A stretch of DNA of 64,000 nt from an uncultured Eubacteriales bacterium (GTDB lineage: Bacteria > Bacillota > Clostridia > Oscillospirales > Oscillospiraceae): contig CASDSM010000036.1 in NCBI GenBank assembly GCA_949283375.1, forward strand, positions 62,001-126,000, read 5' to 3'. The notes below the pieces were generated by a model. The model was not told where the DNA came from and searched no databases. It saw only the letters and a list, made by a program, of their open reading frames with translations. The position numbers were made by a program, and so were the translations under genes. This document shows, one piece after another, positions 19,666-26,768 of this stretch. The first letter of the stretch is position 1; every line of letters starts with the position of its first letter.

Positions 19666-20313
19666 TCACCTCGCAATCAGGACGGGCAGCAGCTCCAGGC
19701 CGGGCTTTCCCTGGGCAACTGCCTCCAGTAAGATCAGATTGGCCGGGCGGCCGTCGCCGCTCTGGACGCACTGGAGCCGCTTGGGCTCCAGACCGTGGGC
19801 GGTGAGGGCCGCCAGCAGCTCCGCCAGCCGGTCCGGGCGGGCGCACAGGGCAAACCGTCCGCCGTTTTTCAGCAGCCGCCGCGCCGCCGCGCACCACGGC
19901 TCAAAGGACGCCGCCGTGCGCGCCGTCCCCCGCGCGCCGGGCGCGCATGCGCCCCGTCCGGCGGCGAAGTAGGGTGGGTTGGAGACCACCAGGTCATAGC
20001 GCCCCGCCTCCAGCCCGGGCGGCAGATGGGCGACGTCGCCGGTCAGGACGCGGCCGGTGAGGCCGTTGGCGCGCAGGTTCTCCGCCGCGAGGGCGGCGCA
20101 GTCCGGCAGGAGATCCAGCCCGTCCAGCGTCAGCCCCTCCGCCCGCCGGGCGAGGAGGAGGGCGAGCGCGCCGCTGCCGCAGCCGAGGTCACACACCCGC
20201 CAGCCCGGCCGCAGGGCGGCAAACGCCCCCAACAGCAGACTGTCCCGCCCCAGCTTGGGCAGGCCCTCGCGCTGTCGGAGGCGATAGGGGCCGAGTGTCT
20301 CCCAGGTATCCAT
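19666..20313 (-). CDS. trmN6: tRNA1(Val) A37 N6-methyltransferase-like protein
   Basis: Class I SAM-dependent N6-adenine methyltransferase, 215 residues. SAM motif I is VCDLGCGSGALALLLA (about 42), the adenine-binding motif IV is VVSNPPYFA (about 108). The N-terminal FGTDAVLL-type signature is present as KLGRDSLLLGAF. Start at ATG 20313 (GGGGAG upstream); a longer frame to 20568 is rejected because it crosses the promoter at 20348-20376. Same transcription unit as rsmI. Confidence 0.88.
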   Translation of the reverse strand: MDTWETLGPYRLRQREGLPKLGRDSLLLGAFAALRPGWRVCDLGCGSGALALLLARRAEGLTLDGLDLLPDCAALAAENLRANGLTGRVLTGDVAHLPPGLEAGRYDLVVSNPPYFAAGRGACAPGARGTARTAASFEPWCAAARRLLKNGGRFALCARPDRLAELLAALTAHGLEPKRLQCVQSGDGRPANLILLEAVAQGKPGLELLPVLIAR

Positions 20314-20335
20314 TTTGATCCGCTCCCCGCCGCAG

Positions 20336-20587
20336 TCATCTGGCTCTATTATGCCACACGGCGGCGCGCGGGGCAAGTGCTTCTCCGTCCGCCCGCCCGA
20401 CGGCAGCCCGGCGGCGCAGATGGAGATACAGGTCCCGTCTCTCCTCCCTCCACGCGCCCCGGCAGGCGGTCTGTTCCTCGCAGCAGACCTGCAGCGGCTC
20501 CGTTTCCCGGGCGGCATCCGCCCGGTGATAGCCGCCCAGGGCCAGCAGCAGGCAGGCCGCCAGCGCAAGCAGTCCCGCTCTCCTCAT
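20336..20587 (-). CDS. Small putative secreted protein
   Basis: 83 residues beginning with a good signal peptide (RRAGLLALAACLLLALGGYHRADA, cleavage likely after ADA) and a ribosome binding site GAGGAGGAGCGGGG before ATG 20587. The mature part is short, basic, with a CC pair and one further Cys, and no recognised domain. It follows the C39 peptidase gene by 14 bases, so it is probably co-transcribed. Its 3' end contains the promoter for trmN6, so part of the apparent coding sequence may be fortuitous. Confidence 0.45.
   Translation of the reverse strand: MRRAGLLALAACLLLALGGYHRADAARETEPLQVCCEEQTACRGAWREERRDLYLHLRRRAAVGRADGEALAPRAAVWHNRAR
20348..20376 (-). promoter_or_regulatory. Promoter of trmN6-rsmI
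   Basis: Minus strand TTGCCC, 17 bases, CATAAT, 35 bases before the trmN6 start, inside the end of the small secreted ORF. Confidence 0.6.
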
Positions 20588-20601
20588 CCCCGCTCCTCCT
20601 C

Positions 20602-21435
20602 TCAGGCCGGCGCGCCCAGCGCCCAGAGGTTTTTCACCTGGTATTGCAGGTCGTCAAAGGTCCACGTCCGCTCGGAGCGGGCGTAGCTGTTGGGGTCGTT
20701 GACGGTGAACGCCCCGTCCTGACAGCCGGTGAGGACGATGAAGTGCCCGCTGTCGGTGAAGTCGCCCGGCCCCATCACGCAGATCACCAGCTCACCGCCT
20801 TCCAGGGCGGTGACCATCGAATTTTCATCCAGCGGCAGCTCCCGCGCCGTGAGGCCGAGGGCCTCCGCCCCGTCCGTCATGAGGGCCCAAGCTGTGCCGC
20901 TGCCCGGCACGGCGTAGCCGTTTGTCTCGGCAAATTGAGCGACGGTATACGGGTCGAGGGAGGTGTCCCCCGTCAGATAGATCGCCGCCATGGCGAGGCA
21001 GGTGGGCCCGCAGCCGGTCAGCCCCATGAGGTCGCCTGAGTAGGTATTGTAGCCCCACCGCTCGTCCCACTGCATCAGCAGGGGAACGGTGCCGCTTCCG
21101 GCGTATTCCGACAGGTCGACGGAAAAGGTCTGATCCTTTTTCTCCCAATAGCCCTCCACAAAGCCGCGCGCGTCCTCGTTCTTCTCCCAGAGCGTCTGCA
21201 GGTTCTCCGGCAGTTCGGAAAAGCTCTCCGGCTCCTGCGCGCGCAGCTCCAGCCGGGCAAGCTGATCGCCCAGTACCGGCAGTCCCCGCCAGAGCAGGAG
21301 CCCCACGATGGCCACCAACAGCAGCCGAGGCCAGACGGAGCGGCGCTTTCTGCGGTGCCGCCGCCTCTGCGGCGCAGCGTCGGGGGGCAGCTCATAAAAG
21401 GTTCCCTGCTGCCGGTAGATCGTGCGATCGTACAT
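20602..21435 (-). CDS. Membrane-anchored C39-like cysteine peptidase
   Basis: 277 residues. Cytoplasmic basic N-terminus (RRRHRRKRRSVWPR), one membrane helix (about 38-56, LLLVAIVGLLLWRG), then an extracellular papain-like C39_2 domain. Catalytic Cys in LTGCGPTCLAM (about 141), His in SGHFIVLTG (about 232), Asp in VNDPNS (about 248). VPLLMQWDERWGY is the typical entry to this domain. Family members cleave leader peptides or cell-wall peptides; without an ABC transporter fusion here, a housekeeping extracellular role is more likely. Start at ATG 21435, since the TTG at 21468 lacks a ribosome binding site. Confidence 0.82.
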   Translation of the reverse strand: MYDRTIYRQQGTFYELPPDAAPQRRRHRRKRRSVWPRLLLVAIVGLLLWRGLPVLGDQLARLELRAQEPESFSELPENLQTLWEKNEDARGFVEGYWEKKDQTFSVDLSEYAGSGTVPLLMQWDERWGYNTYSGDLMGLTGCGPTCLAMAAIYLTGDTSLDPYTVAQFAETNGYAVPGSGTAWALMTDGAEALGLTARELPLDENSMVTALEGGELVICVMGPGDFTDSGHFIVLTGCQDGAFTVNDPNSYARSERTWTFDDLQYQVKNLWALGAPA

Positions 21436-21539
21436 AAAAATCCGCCTCTCTTGTGCTTGTCTGCTCAAAAGAATAGCAGGAAAACCTTAAGGTCTCCCTG
21501 CATAAGAGATTAAGATTTTCTAAAGGGCGCGTATCAGAT

Positions 21540-22346
21540 TCACGGCTCCTCCGCTTCCACTTCGCTGAAATCGTCCAGCCCGACCGTCCGCCAGTTGTTC
21601 ACCGCCCAGAAGCCGTCCGACACCTCAATCTGAAGGGAGACCGTCTCCCCGTCCACCTGGCAGGAGAAGAGATAATAGGTGATACCGCCGACCTCATACG
21701 CGACCTCCAGGCCGGCCCCCTCCGTCTTCCCCTCCAGGAAGAGGGTGAGCAGGGCCCAGGCATCCTCCTCCCAGGCGGTGCCGGTGCCGCCGTCCGCCGG
21801 AGGCGGCTCCCAGCCCTGCTCGGCGCATGCATTCCAGAGGTAGTCCCGCCAGGCATTCGTGCCGGAGTAGGAGATCCGCAGCAGCCGCCCGCTCGCGTCG
21901 TCCAGGTAGAGGGAGATCCAGGCGGACGAATTCGCCGCATCGTTCCAGTCCTCGACAATCGTCCCCCAGCAGGACCACATGCCGATCGGCTCCGGCATCT
22001 CGTTATTCAGCCACAGCTCGGGGGAGATCCCTTCTTCCAACTCCCCGTCGGAGAACCAGACCTCCAGTACGCTGTCGGCCTGTGCCAGCACCTCGTCCTC
22101 GCTCATGTTCATCTGGTCCGGCTCCACCGCGACCTGTACGCAGCTCAGGTCCGCCACCACCCGCAGCCGCTCGGGATAGGTCAGGCCGCTGTCCAGCTTG
22201 AGCTGGAGGGGGGACTCATCAAAGGGTTCCTGCCCCGGCCGCGCGGCGTCCTGCCGCCAGGCGGCCAGCTCCGGCAGGCAGAAGGCCGCCAGCAAAATCA
22301 GCGCCGCCGCGGCCAGCGGCGCCAGCTCTCTCTTCCTCCGGCGCAT
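21540..22346 (-). CDS. Membrane-anchored exported protein, paralogue A
   Basis: 268 residues, family not recognised. N-terminal signal anchor (about 9-27, LAAAALILLAAFCLPELAAWRQD). Paralogous to the protein at 22367-23158: both share LP(E/D)LAAWRQD, a Y(P/V)ERL..VADL/F segment at about residue 60, an E-rich helix, a W.........W.SxD core and a YLDD..G.LL(R/M) strand. The gene follows paralogue B by 20 bases with GGAGG before ATG 22346, and is the last gene of a two-component-system operon. Likely an extracytoplasmic accessory or target of that system; this is inference from position. Confidence 0.7.
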   Translation of the reverse strand: MRRRKRELAPLAAAALILLAAFCLPELAAWRQDAARPGQEPFDESPLQLKLDSGLTYPERLRVVADLSCVQVAVEPDQMNMSEDEVLAQADSVLEVWFSDGELEEGISPELWLNNEMPEPIGMWSCWGTIVEDWNDAANSSAWISLYLDDASGRLLRISYSGTNAWRDYLWNACAEQGWEPPPADGGTGTAWEEDAWALLTLFLEGKTEGAGLEVAYEVGGITYYLFSCQVDGETVSLQIEVSDGFWAVNNWRTVGLDDFSEVEAEEP

Positions 22347-22366
22347 CCCGCCCCCTCCTCCGTCTC

Positions 22367-23158
22367 TCACCACATCTCGCTGTTGACCACGACGCCCCAG
22401 GTCCAGAGATAGACCGGGATCAGGAGCGCGTCCTCCCCCCGTGTGGCCATCACCTGATAACGGGTGCTCAGGGCATCCAGGTCCTCGCCGTCGACCGCCT
22501 CCAGCGTCCAGTCCTCCCCCAGCATCCACTGGACCGCCGCCAGGGCGTACTCCGGCGGGCGGGCCAGCCCCCATGCCTCAGCGGACATGTCGCTCCCCTG
22601 CCCGTCCGGATTGCCCGTTTCCACGGCGTCGAGCGCCGTCCACAGCCAGTCCACGTCTTCCTCATAGTTTTGCATGTTGAACATGAGAAGCGCTCCTGTC
22701 TCGTCATCCAGGTAGCAGTAAAACGTGCCGTACCAGACCGTCTGGTCCTCCGACCAGAGCTCGGCGTCCACCGACCAGACTGGCACCGTCCGCTCCAGCG
22801 CCCCATCCCAGGCCATCAGCGCCTGCACCGTGCCCATTTCCACCTCCGCCATGCTGCCGGGCGGGAGAAGTTCCTCCGCCGCCTGGCGCGCCAGCTCCGC
22901 CGCCTCCCCGGCGGTGAGGCTCGTCTCGTCCGCGCCGGACACCGTCACGGCGTTGAAGTCGGCGACGAGCTCCAGACGCTCGACAAAGGTGGTGCCACTG
23001 CCGACGGTGAGCTGGAGTTCCTCCCCCGGCTGGTAGGTGCGCACCCCCTCGGCGCGCTGGTCCTGCCGCCAGGCGGCGAGGTCGGGCAATCGGAAGGCCG
23101 CCGCCACTAGGACGAGGGCGGCGAGCACGAGGGCGCAGCCCGTCAGATACCGCCTCAT
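22367..23158 (-). CDS. Membrane-anchored exported protein, paralogue B
   Basis: 263 residues. Signal anchor at residues 5-24 (LTGCALVLAALVLVAAAF), then a soluble extracytoplasmic domain. See paralogue A for shared landmarks; here TFVERLELVADFNAV and YCYLDDETGALLMFN. The ATG at 23158 overlaps the histidine kinase stop by four bases, so its synthesis is tied to the kinase. No enzyme motif visible. Confidence 0.72.
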   Translation of the reverse strand: MRRYLTGCALVLAALVLVAAAFRLPDLAAWRQDQRAEGVRTYQPGEELQLTVGSGTTFVERLELVADFNAVTVSGADETSLTAGEAAELARQAAEELLPPGSMAEVEMGTVQALMAWDGALERTVPVWSVDAELWSEDQTVWYGTFYCYLDDETGALLMFNMQNYEEDVDWLWTALDAVETGNPDGQGSDMSAEAWGLARPPEYALAAVQWMLGEDWTLEAVDGEDLDALSTRYQVMATRGEDALLIPVYLWTWGVVVNSEMW

Positions 23159-24561
23159 GCCGCCGCGCCCCCTTTCAGCTCGGCGGTGACCAACGTTCCC
23201 GCGCCGGGACGGCTCTCAAACTGGAGCGTGCCGTGGTGAATCCGCACGATCTCCCCGCACAGGGCAAGGCCCAGACCCGCGCCCCCCTGGGCCCGGGAGC
23301 GGGACTTATCCACGCGGTAAAAGGCCTCGGTGATCTTGTCGATCTCCTCCGGCGGGATGCCGCGGCCGTTGTCCGCCACCTGGATGAGACAGCCCTCCTC
23401 CGTCGGGCGCATGTTCAGGATGATCTCCCCCGGGCCGTCCATCGCCTTGCGGGCGTTGTCAATCAGGTTGATGACCAGAGACTTGGCCAACTCCGGCTCC
23501 ATCCGGCAGCGGCCGGGCCGGCAGTAGACGCGCAGGGTGATCTCGTGCCGGCGCATCACCGGCTCGAGCATCCCCTTGATCTGCCGGGCGAAGGGGACCA
23601 GCTCCACCGGCACGAGCCGGAAGTCCTCCTTCCGCAGCACGAGCAGGTCAAGCAGCTTGAGAGAGAGCCGCTCGAGCCGTACCCCCTCGCTGAAGATATA
23701 GTTGGCCGCCTCGCGCACCTCCTCCCCCGTGAGGGACTGGCCGCGCAGCATGTCGGCGTAGCCGATGATGGAGGTCATCGGCGTCTTGAGCTCGTGGGCA
23801 AAGCTGCCCATAAACTCCTCCTGGTGACGCATGTTCTCCTGCAGGCGGCGGATATAGTCCTCCATGCTGTCCGCCATGCGGTCAAAGTCACGGCTGAGGC
23901 GTCCAATCTCGTCGCCGGTCTGAATCCGCGAGCGGCTGGAGAGGTTCCCCTCCGCCAGCGCTCGGCTGGCCGCGGACAGACGGCGCAGCGGCCGGGTCAG
24001 CAGCCCCGCCACCAGCCAGGACACCGCCGCCCCGGCGAGCACCACCAGCCAGAAGATCTGCCGGTAGCTGCGCTGCTGATTGTCCCGGTCGCGGTAGGCC
24101 TCCGAGCTGTCGTAGAGCGCCTCCAGGCAGTAGGTCTGCTCGTTGATGAGAAAGGGACTGGCAATCTGAAGGTAGTGCCCCTCCCCGTCGGTGAAGCGCT
24201 CGAGCAGGCCGCCTTCCGAGCTCACCCCCTCCCACAGGCTGTGCAGCAGGCTGGTCTCCGCCCCGGTGCTCTGATAGAGCACCTCCCCCTCCGAGGTGAT
24301 GCGCAGCGCGAGCCAGGCGCCGCCGCTCTGCGTGTCCATCTGGCGCAGGACGGAGACGACGTCCTCCTCCTGGGTCTGACTGCTGACCGAGTTGACCAGG
24401 CCGAGGGTGCTCTGCACCGTCTGAAAGGACTGGACCGCCCGCTCCTCCTGCTGGTCCAGCGCGTTCTGGAAGGACAGCGAGATCAGCAGCGTCCCGCCCA
24501 GGCCGAAGGCCAGGGCGATGAGCACCGCCGTGCAGAGCATGATCTTAGTGCGAAAGCTCAC
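23155..24561 (-). CDS. Sensor histidine kinase
   Basis: Membrane sensor kinase, 468 residues. TM1 at about 8-30, an extracytoplasmic sensor of about 130 residues, TM2 at about 165-187 (IFWLVVLAGAAVSWLVAGLL), HAMP, then HisKA with the phospho-His in SFAHELKTPMTSIIGYADML, and an HATPase domain with N box NLIDNARKA, G1 VADNGRGIP and G2 GGAGLGLAL. GTG start at 24561 with GGAGG six bases upstream and a 17-base overlap with the regulator gene. A frame reaching 24759 is an extension into the regulator gene and is rejected. Confidence 0.93.
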   Translation of the reverse strand: MSFRTKIMLCTAVLIALAFGLGGTLLISLSFQNALDQQEERAVQSFQTVQSTLGLVNSVSSQTQEEDVVSVLRQMDTQSGGAWLALRITSEGEVLYQSTGAETSLLHSLWEGVSSEGGLLERFTDGEGHYLQIASPFLINEQTYCLEALYDSSEAYRDRDNQQRSYRQIFWLVVLAGAAVSWLVAGLLTRPLRRLSAASRALAEGNLSSRSRIQTGDEIGRLSRDFDRMADSMEDYIRRLQENMRHQEEFMGSFAHELKTPMTSIIGYADMLRGQSLTGEEVREAANYIFSEGVRLERLSLKLLDLLVLRKEDFRLVPVELVPFARQIKGMLEPVMRRHEITLRVYCRPGRCRMEPELAKSLVINLIDNARKAMDGPGEIILNMRPTEEGCLIQVADNGRGIPPEEIDKITEAFYRVDKSRSRAQGGAGLGLALCGEIVRIHHGTLQFESRPGAGTLVTAELKGGAAA

Positions 24562-25216
24562 GGGGCACCTCCAGCCGGTAGCCGACCTTGGGCACGGCCA
24601 CCAGAATCTGCTGCCAGCCCACCTTTTTGCGCAGGCGCTGGACATGCAGGTCCACCGTGCGCGTGGTGTAGAGATATTCGCTGTCCCAGACGCGCTGGTA
24701 GATGGTCTCGCGGTAGAGGGCGATGCCGGGGTTCTGCGCGAAGAGGAGGAGGAGCTCATACTCCTTCGGCGTCAGGGCGATCTCCTTCCCGTCGCGGAAG
24801 ACCTGCATGGAGCGCAGGTCGATGTGCAGCCCGCCAATCTCCAGAACGCTGCCCAGCTTGTGGTAGCGCCGGAGGACCACCTCCACCCGCGCGAGCAGCT
24901 CGATGATCTCAAAGGGCTTGACCAGATAGTCCTCCGCCCCCATCCGCAGGCCCTTCACCCGGTCCTTGACCGCGTTCTTCGCGGTGATAAAGATGACGGG
25001 GATCTCCATCGGGCGGATGTACTCCATCAGCTCAAACCCGTCCGCCCCGGGGAGCATGACGTCGAGCAGGATGAGGTCGAAGGTCTCCCGCTCCAGCAGG
25101 TCCGCCGCGGCCAGGCCGTCGTAGACGCAGGTGCAGTGATAGCCCGCCCGGCCGAGGCTCATGCGCATCAGGTTGGAAATCGGCTTTTCGTCCTCCACGA
25201 TCAGGATCTGGATCAT
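24545..25216 (-). CDS. OmpR/PhoB-family response regulator
   Basis: 223 residues. Receiver domain (1-115) with acidic pocket VEDEK, phospho-acceptor Asp in LILLDVMLPG, Thr in FITAK and Lys in VKPFE. C-terminal winged helix with ALTPKEYELLLLFAQNPG, TRTVDLHVQRLRKKVG and KVGYRLEV. Start ATG 25216. Operon order is regulator, kinase, paralogue B, paralogue A. A CTTAA-type cluster (CTTAATC, CTTATG, CTTAAGG) upstream of the C39 peptidase at about 21485-21515 could be a binding site, but that is speculative. Confidence 0.95.
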   Translation of the reverse strand: MIQILIVEDEKPISNLMRMSLGRAGYHCTCVYDGLAAADLLERETFDLILLDVMLPGADGFELMEYIRPMEIPVIFITAKNAVKDRVKGLRMGAEDYLVKPFEIIELLARVEVVLRRYHKLGSVLEIGGLHIDLRSMQVFRDGKEIALTPKEYELLLLFAQNPGIALYRETIYQRVWDSEYLYTTRTVDLHVQRLRKKVGWQQILVAVPKVGYRLEVPRELSH

Positions 25217-25267
25217 ATCGTCTCTTCCTCTCTGCCGCGCGCGGCGCAGCCTTGTTTCCCGAAAGAG

Positions 25268-25273
25268 ATTATA
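25268..25273 (-). promoter_or_regulatory. -10 element of the two-component operon
   Basis: Perfect TATAAT on the minus strand 52 bases before the regulator start; no good -35 at 16 to 18 bases, so an activator may be needed. Confidence 0.4.
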
Positions 25274-25333
25274 CCGCAAACATGCATCAAAATGGTATCC
25301 CCATTTGTGCGTTCTCCCCCGGGCAAAAAGAGG

Positions 25334-25368
25334 GACCGGACGGGCCGCCCCAATTGGCCCGTCCGGTC
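25334..25368 (-). terminator. Terminator of the DUF3793-flavodoxin operon
   Basis: Thirteen-bp perfect stem GACCGGACGGGCC with a nine-base loop, followed on the minus strand by CCTCTTTTTG. Confidence 0.85.
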
Positions 25369-25425
25369 GGGGTGTGGTGGATTTCGTTCTGCCTGTTTCA
25401 AACGAGAGGAGACCTGTCTGTGCGC

Positions 25426-25854
25426 TCAGCCCATCAGCGCCGCGCCGAGGGCGCGGCAGGCGTCCAGCGCCTCTTCGTCCGGCTCGTAGTTGGCGATGAC
25501 GCCCTCGCCGCCGGCCAGCTCCGCCCCGGAGGCGGAGACCTCATCCTGCCAATTGCGCATCCATTCGCCGTCTCCCCAGCCGTAGGAGCCGAAGAGGGCG
25601 ACGCGCTTTCCGCCGAGTGCGCCCTGGATCGCCTCAAAGAAGGGGGCAAACTCCGCCTCCTCCAGCACCTCAGCCCCCATCGCCGGGCAGCCGAGGGCCA
25701 GGCGGGAATAGGACAGCGCCTCCTCCGGCGCGATGCCGGCGACCGGGAAGAGCTCTGCCTCTCCCCCTGCGCTGCGGACCCCCTCGGCGACCGCCTCGGC
25801 CATCCGCTGGGTGTTGCCTGTCTGGCTCCAATAGATCACTGCTGCTTTGCTCAT
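25426..25854 (-). CDS. Flavodoxin
   Basis: FMN-binding electron carrier, 142 residues, short-chain type. The FMN phosphate loop is YWSQTGNTQRMAEAV at the N-terminus; the isoalloxazine loops are LGCPAMGAEVLE and FGSYGWGDGEWM. GGAGG eight bases upstream of ATG 25854. Translationally coupled (ATGA) to the DUF3793 gene. Flavodoxins replace ferredoxin under iron limitation, which agrees with the operator sites upstream. Confidence 0.93.
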   Translation of the reverse strand: MSKAAVIYWSQTGNTQRMAEAVAEGVRSAGGEAELFPVAGIAPEEALSYSRLALGCPAMGAEVLEEAEFAPFFEAIQGALGGKRVALFGSYGWGDGEWMRNWQDEVSASGAELAGGEGVIANYEPDEEALDACRALGAALMG

Positions 25855-26459
25855 GTCTGTAACCTCCTGTCCGGGATCGTCGGTTGGGGTCTGTCCTCCA
25901 GGCCGCCGAAGAGCCGCGCGAGGGTACTCCCCTCCGCCACGCGGCGGCAGACCGCCTCGCGGCACTGGCCGTAGCGCCGGAAGAGGTCCTGCGCCCGGTC
26001 CACGTCGGAATAGACCTTCCACGGGCCGGTACACTTGCACCCCTTCCCCCCGTGCTCCACAAAGCCGAGCACGTCCTCGAGCGGATAGCCGAGAAAGACG
26101 CCCACCTCGTGGGGAAACGCCTCCCGCGTGGCGAGCTGGCGGCAGAGGTGCTCCACCTGCCGCTCCGGCGGACCGTCTGCCGGATAGCCCCGCCCGGCCA
26201 GCAGGCGCCGGACCTCCGGCCGGGCAAGCTGGCGCGCGAGCTGCTCCGGCCGGTAGACCAGCAGCAGGTCGCGCGAGCGATGCGTCGGGATCAGGCGAAA
26301 GCGCAGGCCCTGCCGCCGGAAGGCACGGTTGTACCGGCCGAGCTGCCCGGCCAGCTCCGTCCGCCGCACCTGCGGCGCGGCGACCAGGCTCGCCATCTTG
26401 ATCCCGGCAAAGGTGGGCGCGCAGTGCCAGGCGAAGAGCTGATCCAGTTCCGGGTCCAT
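25851..26459 (-). CDS. DUF3793 family protein
   Basis: 202 residues. Landmarks of DUF3793: FAWHCAPTFAGIKMASL at the start, RLIPTHRSRDLLLVYRPEQL, FPHEVGVFLGYPLEDVLGFVEHGGKGCKCTGPWKVYSDVDRAQDLFRRY. Conserved Cys and His (HCAP, CKC) could bind metal or a cofactor. Clostridial genomes often place this family next to flavodoxin or iron-uptake genes; biochemical function unknown. Start at ATG 26459 with GGGAGGGGG upstream; the ATG at 26477 lies within that site. Confidence 0.85.
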   Translation of the reverse strand: MDPELDQLFAWHCAPTFAGIKMASLVAAPQVRRTELAGQLGRYNRAFRRQGLRFRLIPTHRSRDLLLVYRPEQLARQLARPEVRRLLAGRGYPADGPPERQVEHLCRQLATREAFPHEVGVFLGYPLEDVLGFVEHGGKGCKCTGPWKVYSDVDRAQDLFRRYGQCREAVCRRVAEGSTLARLFGGLEDRPQPTIPDRRLQT

Positions 26460-26479
26460 CCGGACGCCCCCTCCCATAA

Positions 26480-26493
26480 TTAGTCATTGCTAA
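26480..26493 (-). promoter_or_regulatory. Operator copy 1 (TTAG-N6-CTAA)
   Basis: Inverted repeat TTAGTCATTGCTAA between the transcription start region and the DUF3793 start codon. Same architecture as copy 2, 49 bases away centre to centre. Confidence 0.6.
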
Positions 26494-26504
26494 CCATCCC
26501 CCAA

Positions 26505-26528
26505 AAGAAAGCTCCTCTCAGGAGGAGT
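26505..26528 (-). other. Leader hairpin with U-rich tail
   Basis: CTCCTC/GAGGAG stem with a four-base loop CTGA in the DUF3793 leader, followed on the minus strand by CTTTCTTTT. It sits between the two operators and resembles a weak attenuator. Confidence 0.4.
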
Positions 26529-26544
26529 GTTAGCTTTTCCTAAC
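26529..26544 (-). promoter_or_regulatory. Operator copy 2 (GTTAG-N6-CTAAC)
   Basis: Perfect inverted repeat GTTAGCTTTTCCTAAC directly downstream of the -10, where a bound repressor would block initiation. Likely a metal-responsive (DtxR/Fur-like) site by gene context. Confidence 0.65.
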
Positions 26545-26546
26545 TA

Positions 26547-26575
26547 ATAATAGCAGACCTCATCCGCCCTGTCAA
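26547..26575 (-). promoter_or_regulatory. Promoter of the DUF3793-flavodoxin operon
   Basis: Minus strand TTGACA, 17 bases, TATTAT: strong promoter abutting operator copy 2. Confidence 0.85.
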
Positions 26576-26604
26576 CCCTCCGGGCGGAAGATTTTGCCCG
26601 GCTG

Positions 26605-26623
26605 GAGAGAAAACTTTTCTCTC
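26605..26623. promoter_or_regulatory. Perfect 19-base palindrome upstream of fructokinase promoter
   Basis: GAGAGAAAACTTTTCTCTC, a perfect dyad centred 18 bases before the -35. Suited to an activator or second repressor dimer. Confidence 0.5.
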
Positions 26624-26631
26624 AAAATGAG

Positions 26632-26660
26632 TTGCTTTTCCAAAAGGCGACTGTTATAAT
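26632..26660 (+). promoter_or_regulatory. Promoter of the fructokinase gene
   Basis: TTGCTT, 17 bases, TATAAT on the plus strand. Confidence 0.8.
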
Positions 26661-26674
26661 GAAATTACCAGATA

Positions 26675-26686
26675 GAAAACGTTTCC
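26675..26686 (+). promoter_or_regulatory. LacI-family type operator at the fructokinase promoter
   Basis: GAAAACGTTTCC, a near-palindrome with the central ACGT/CG step typical of LacI-family operators (and catabolite-response-like), starting 15 bases after the -10. Confidence 0.6.
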
Positions 26687-26768
26687 AATTCCTGTAGTTT
26701 GTGGATTCTGCACAGCCGCCGTTCACACGGGCCGCGCTGTCTCCCGTTTGGCACGAAAGGAGGTTTTT

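Noticed and set aside
24562-24759. N-terminal extension of the histidine kinase
   Set aside because: It is the wrong-frame translation of the response regulator; GTG 24561 has a proper ribosome binding site.
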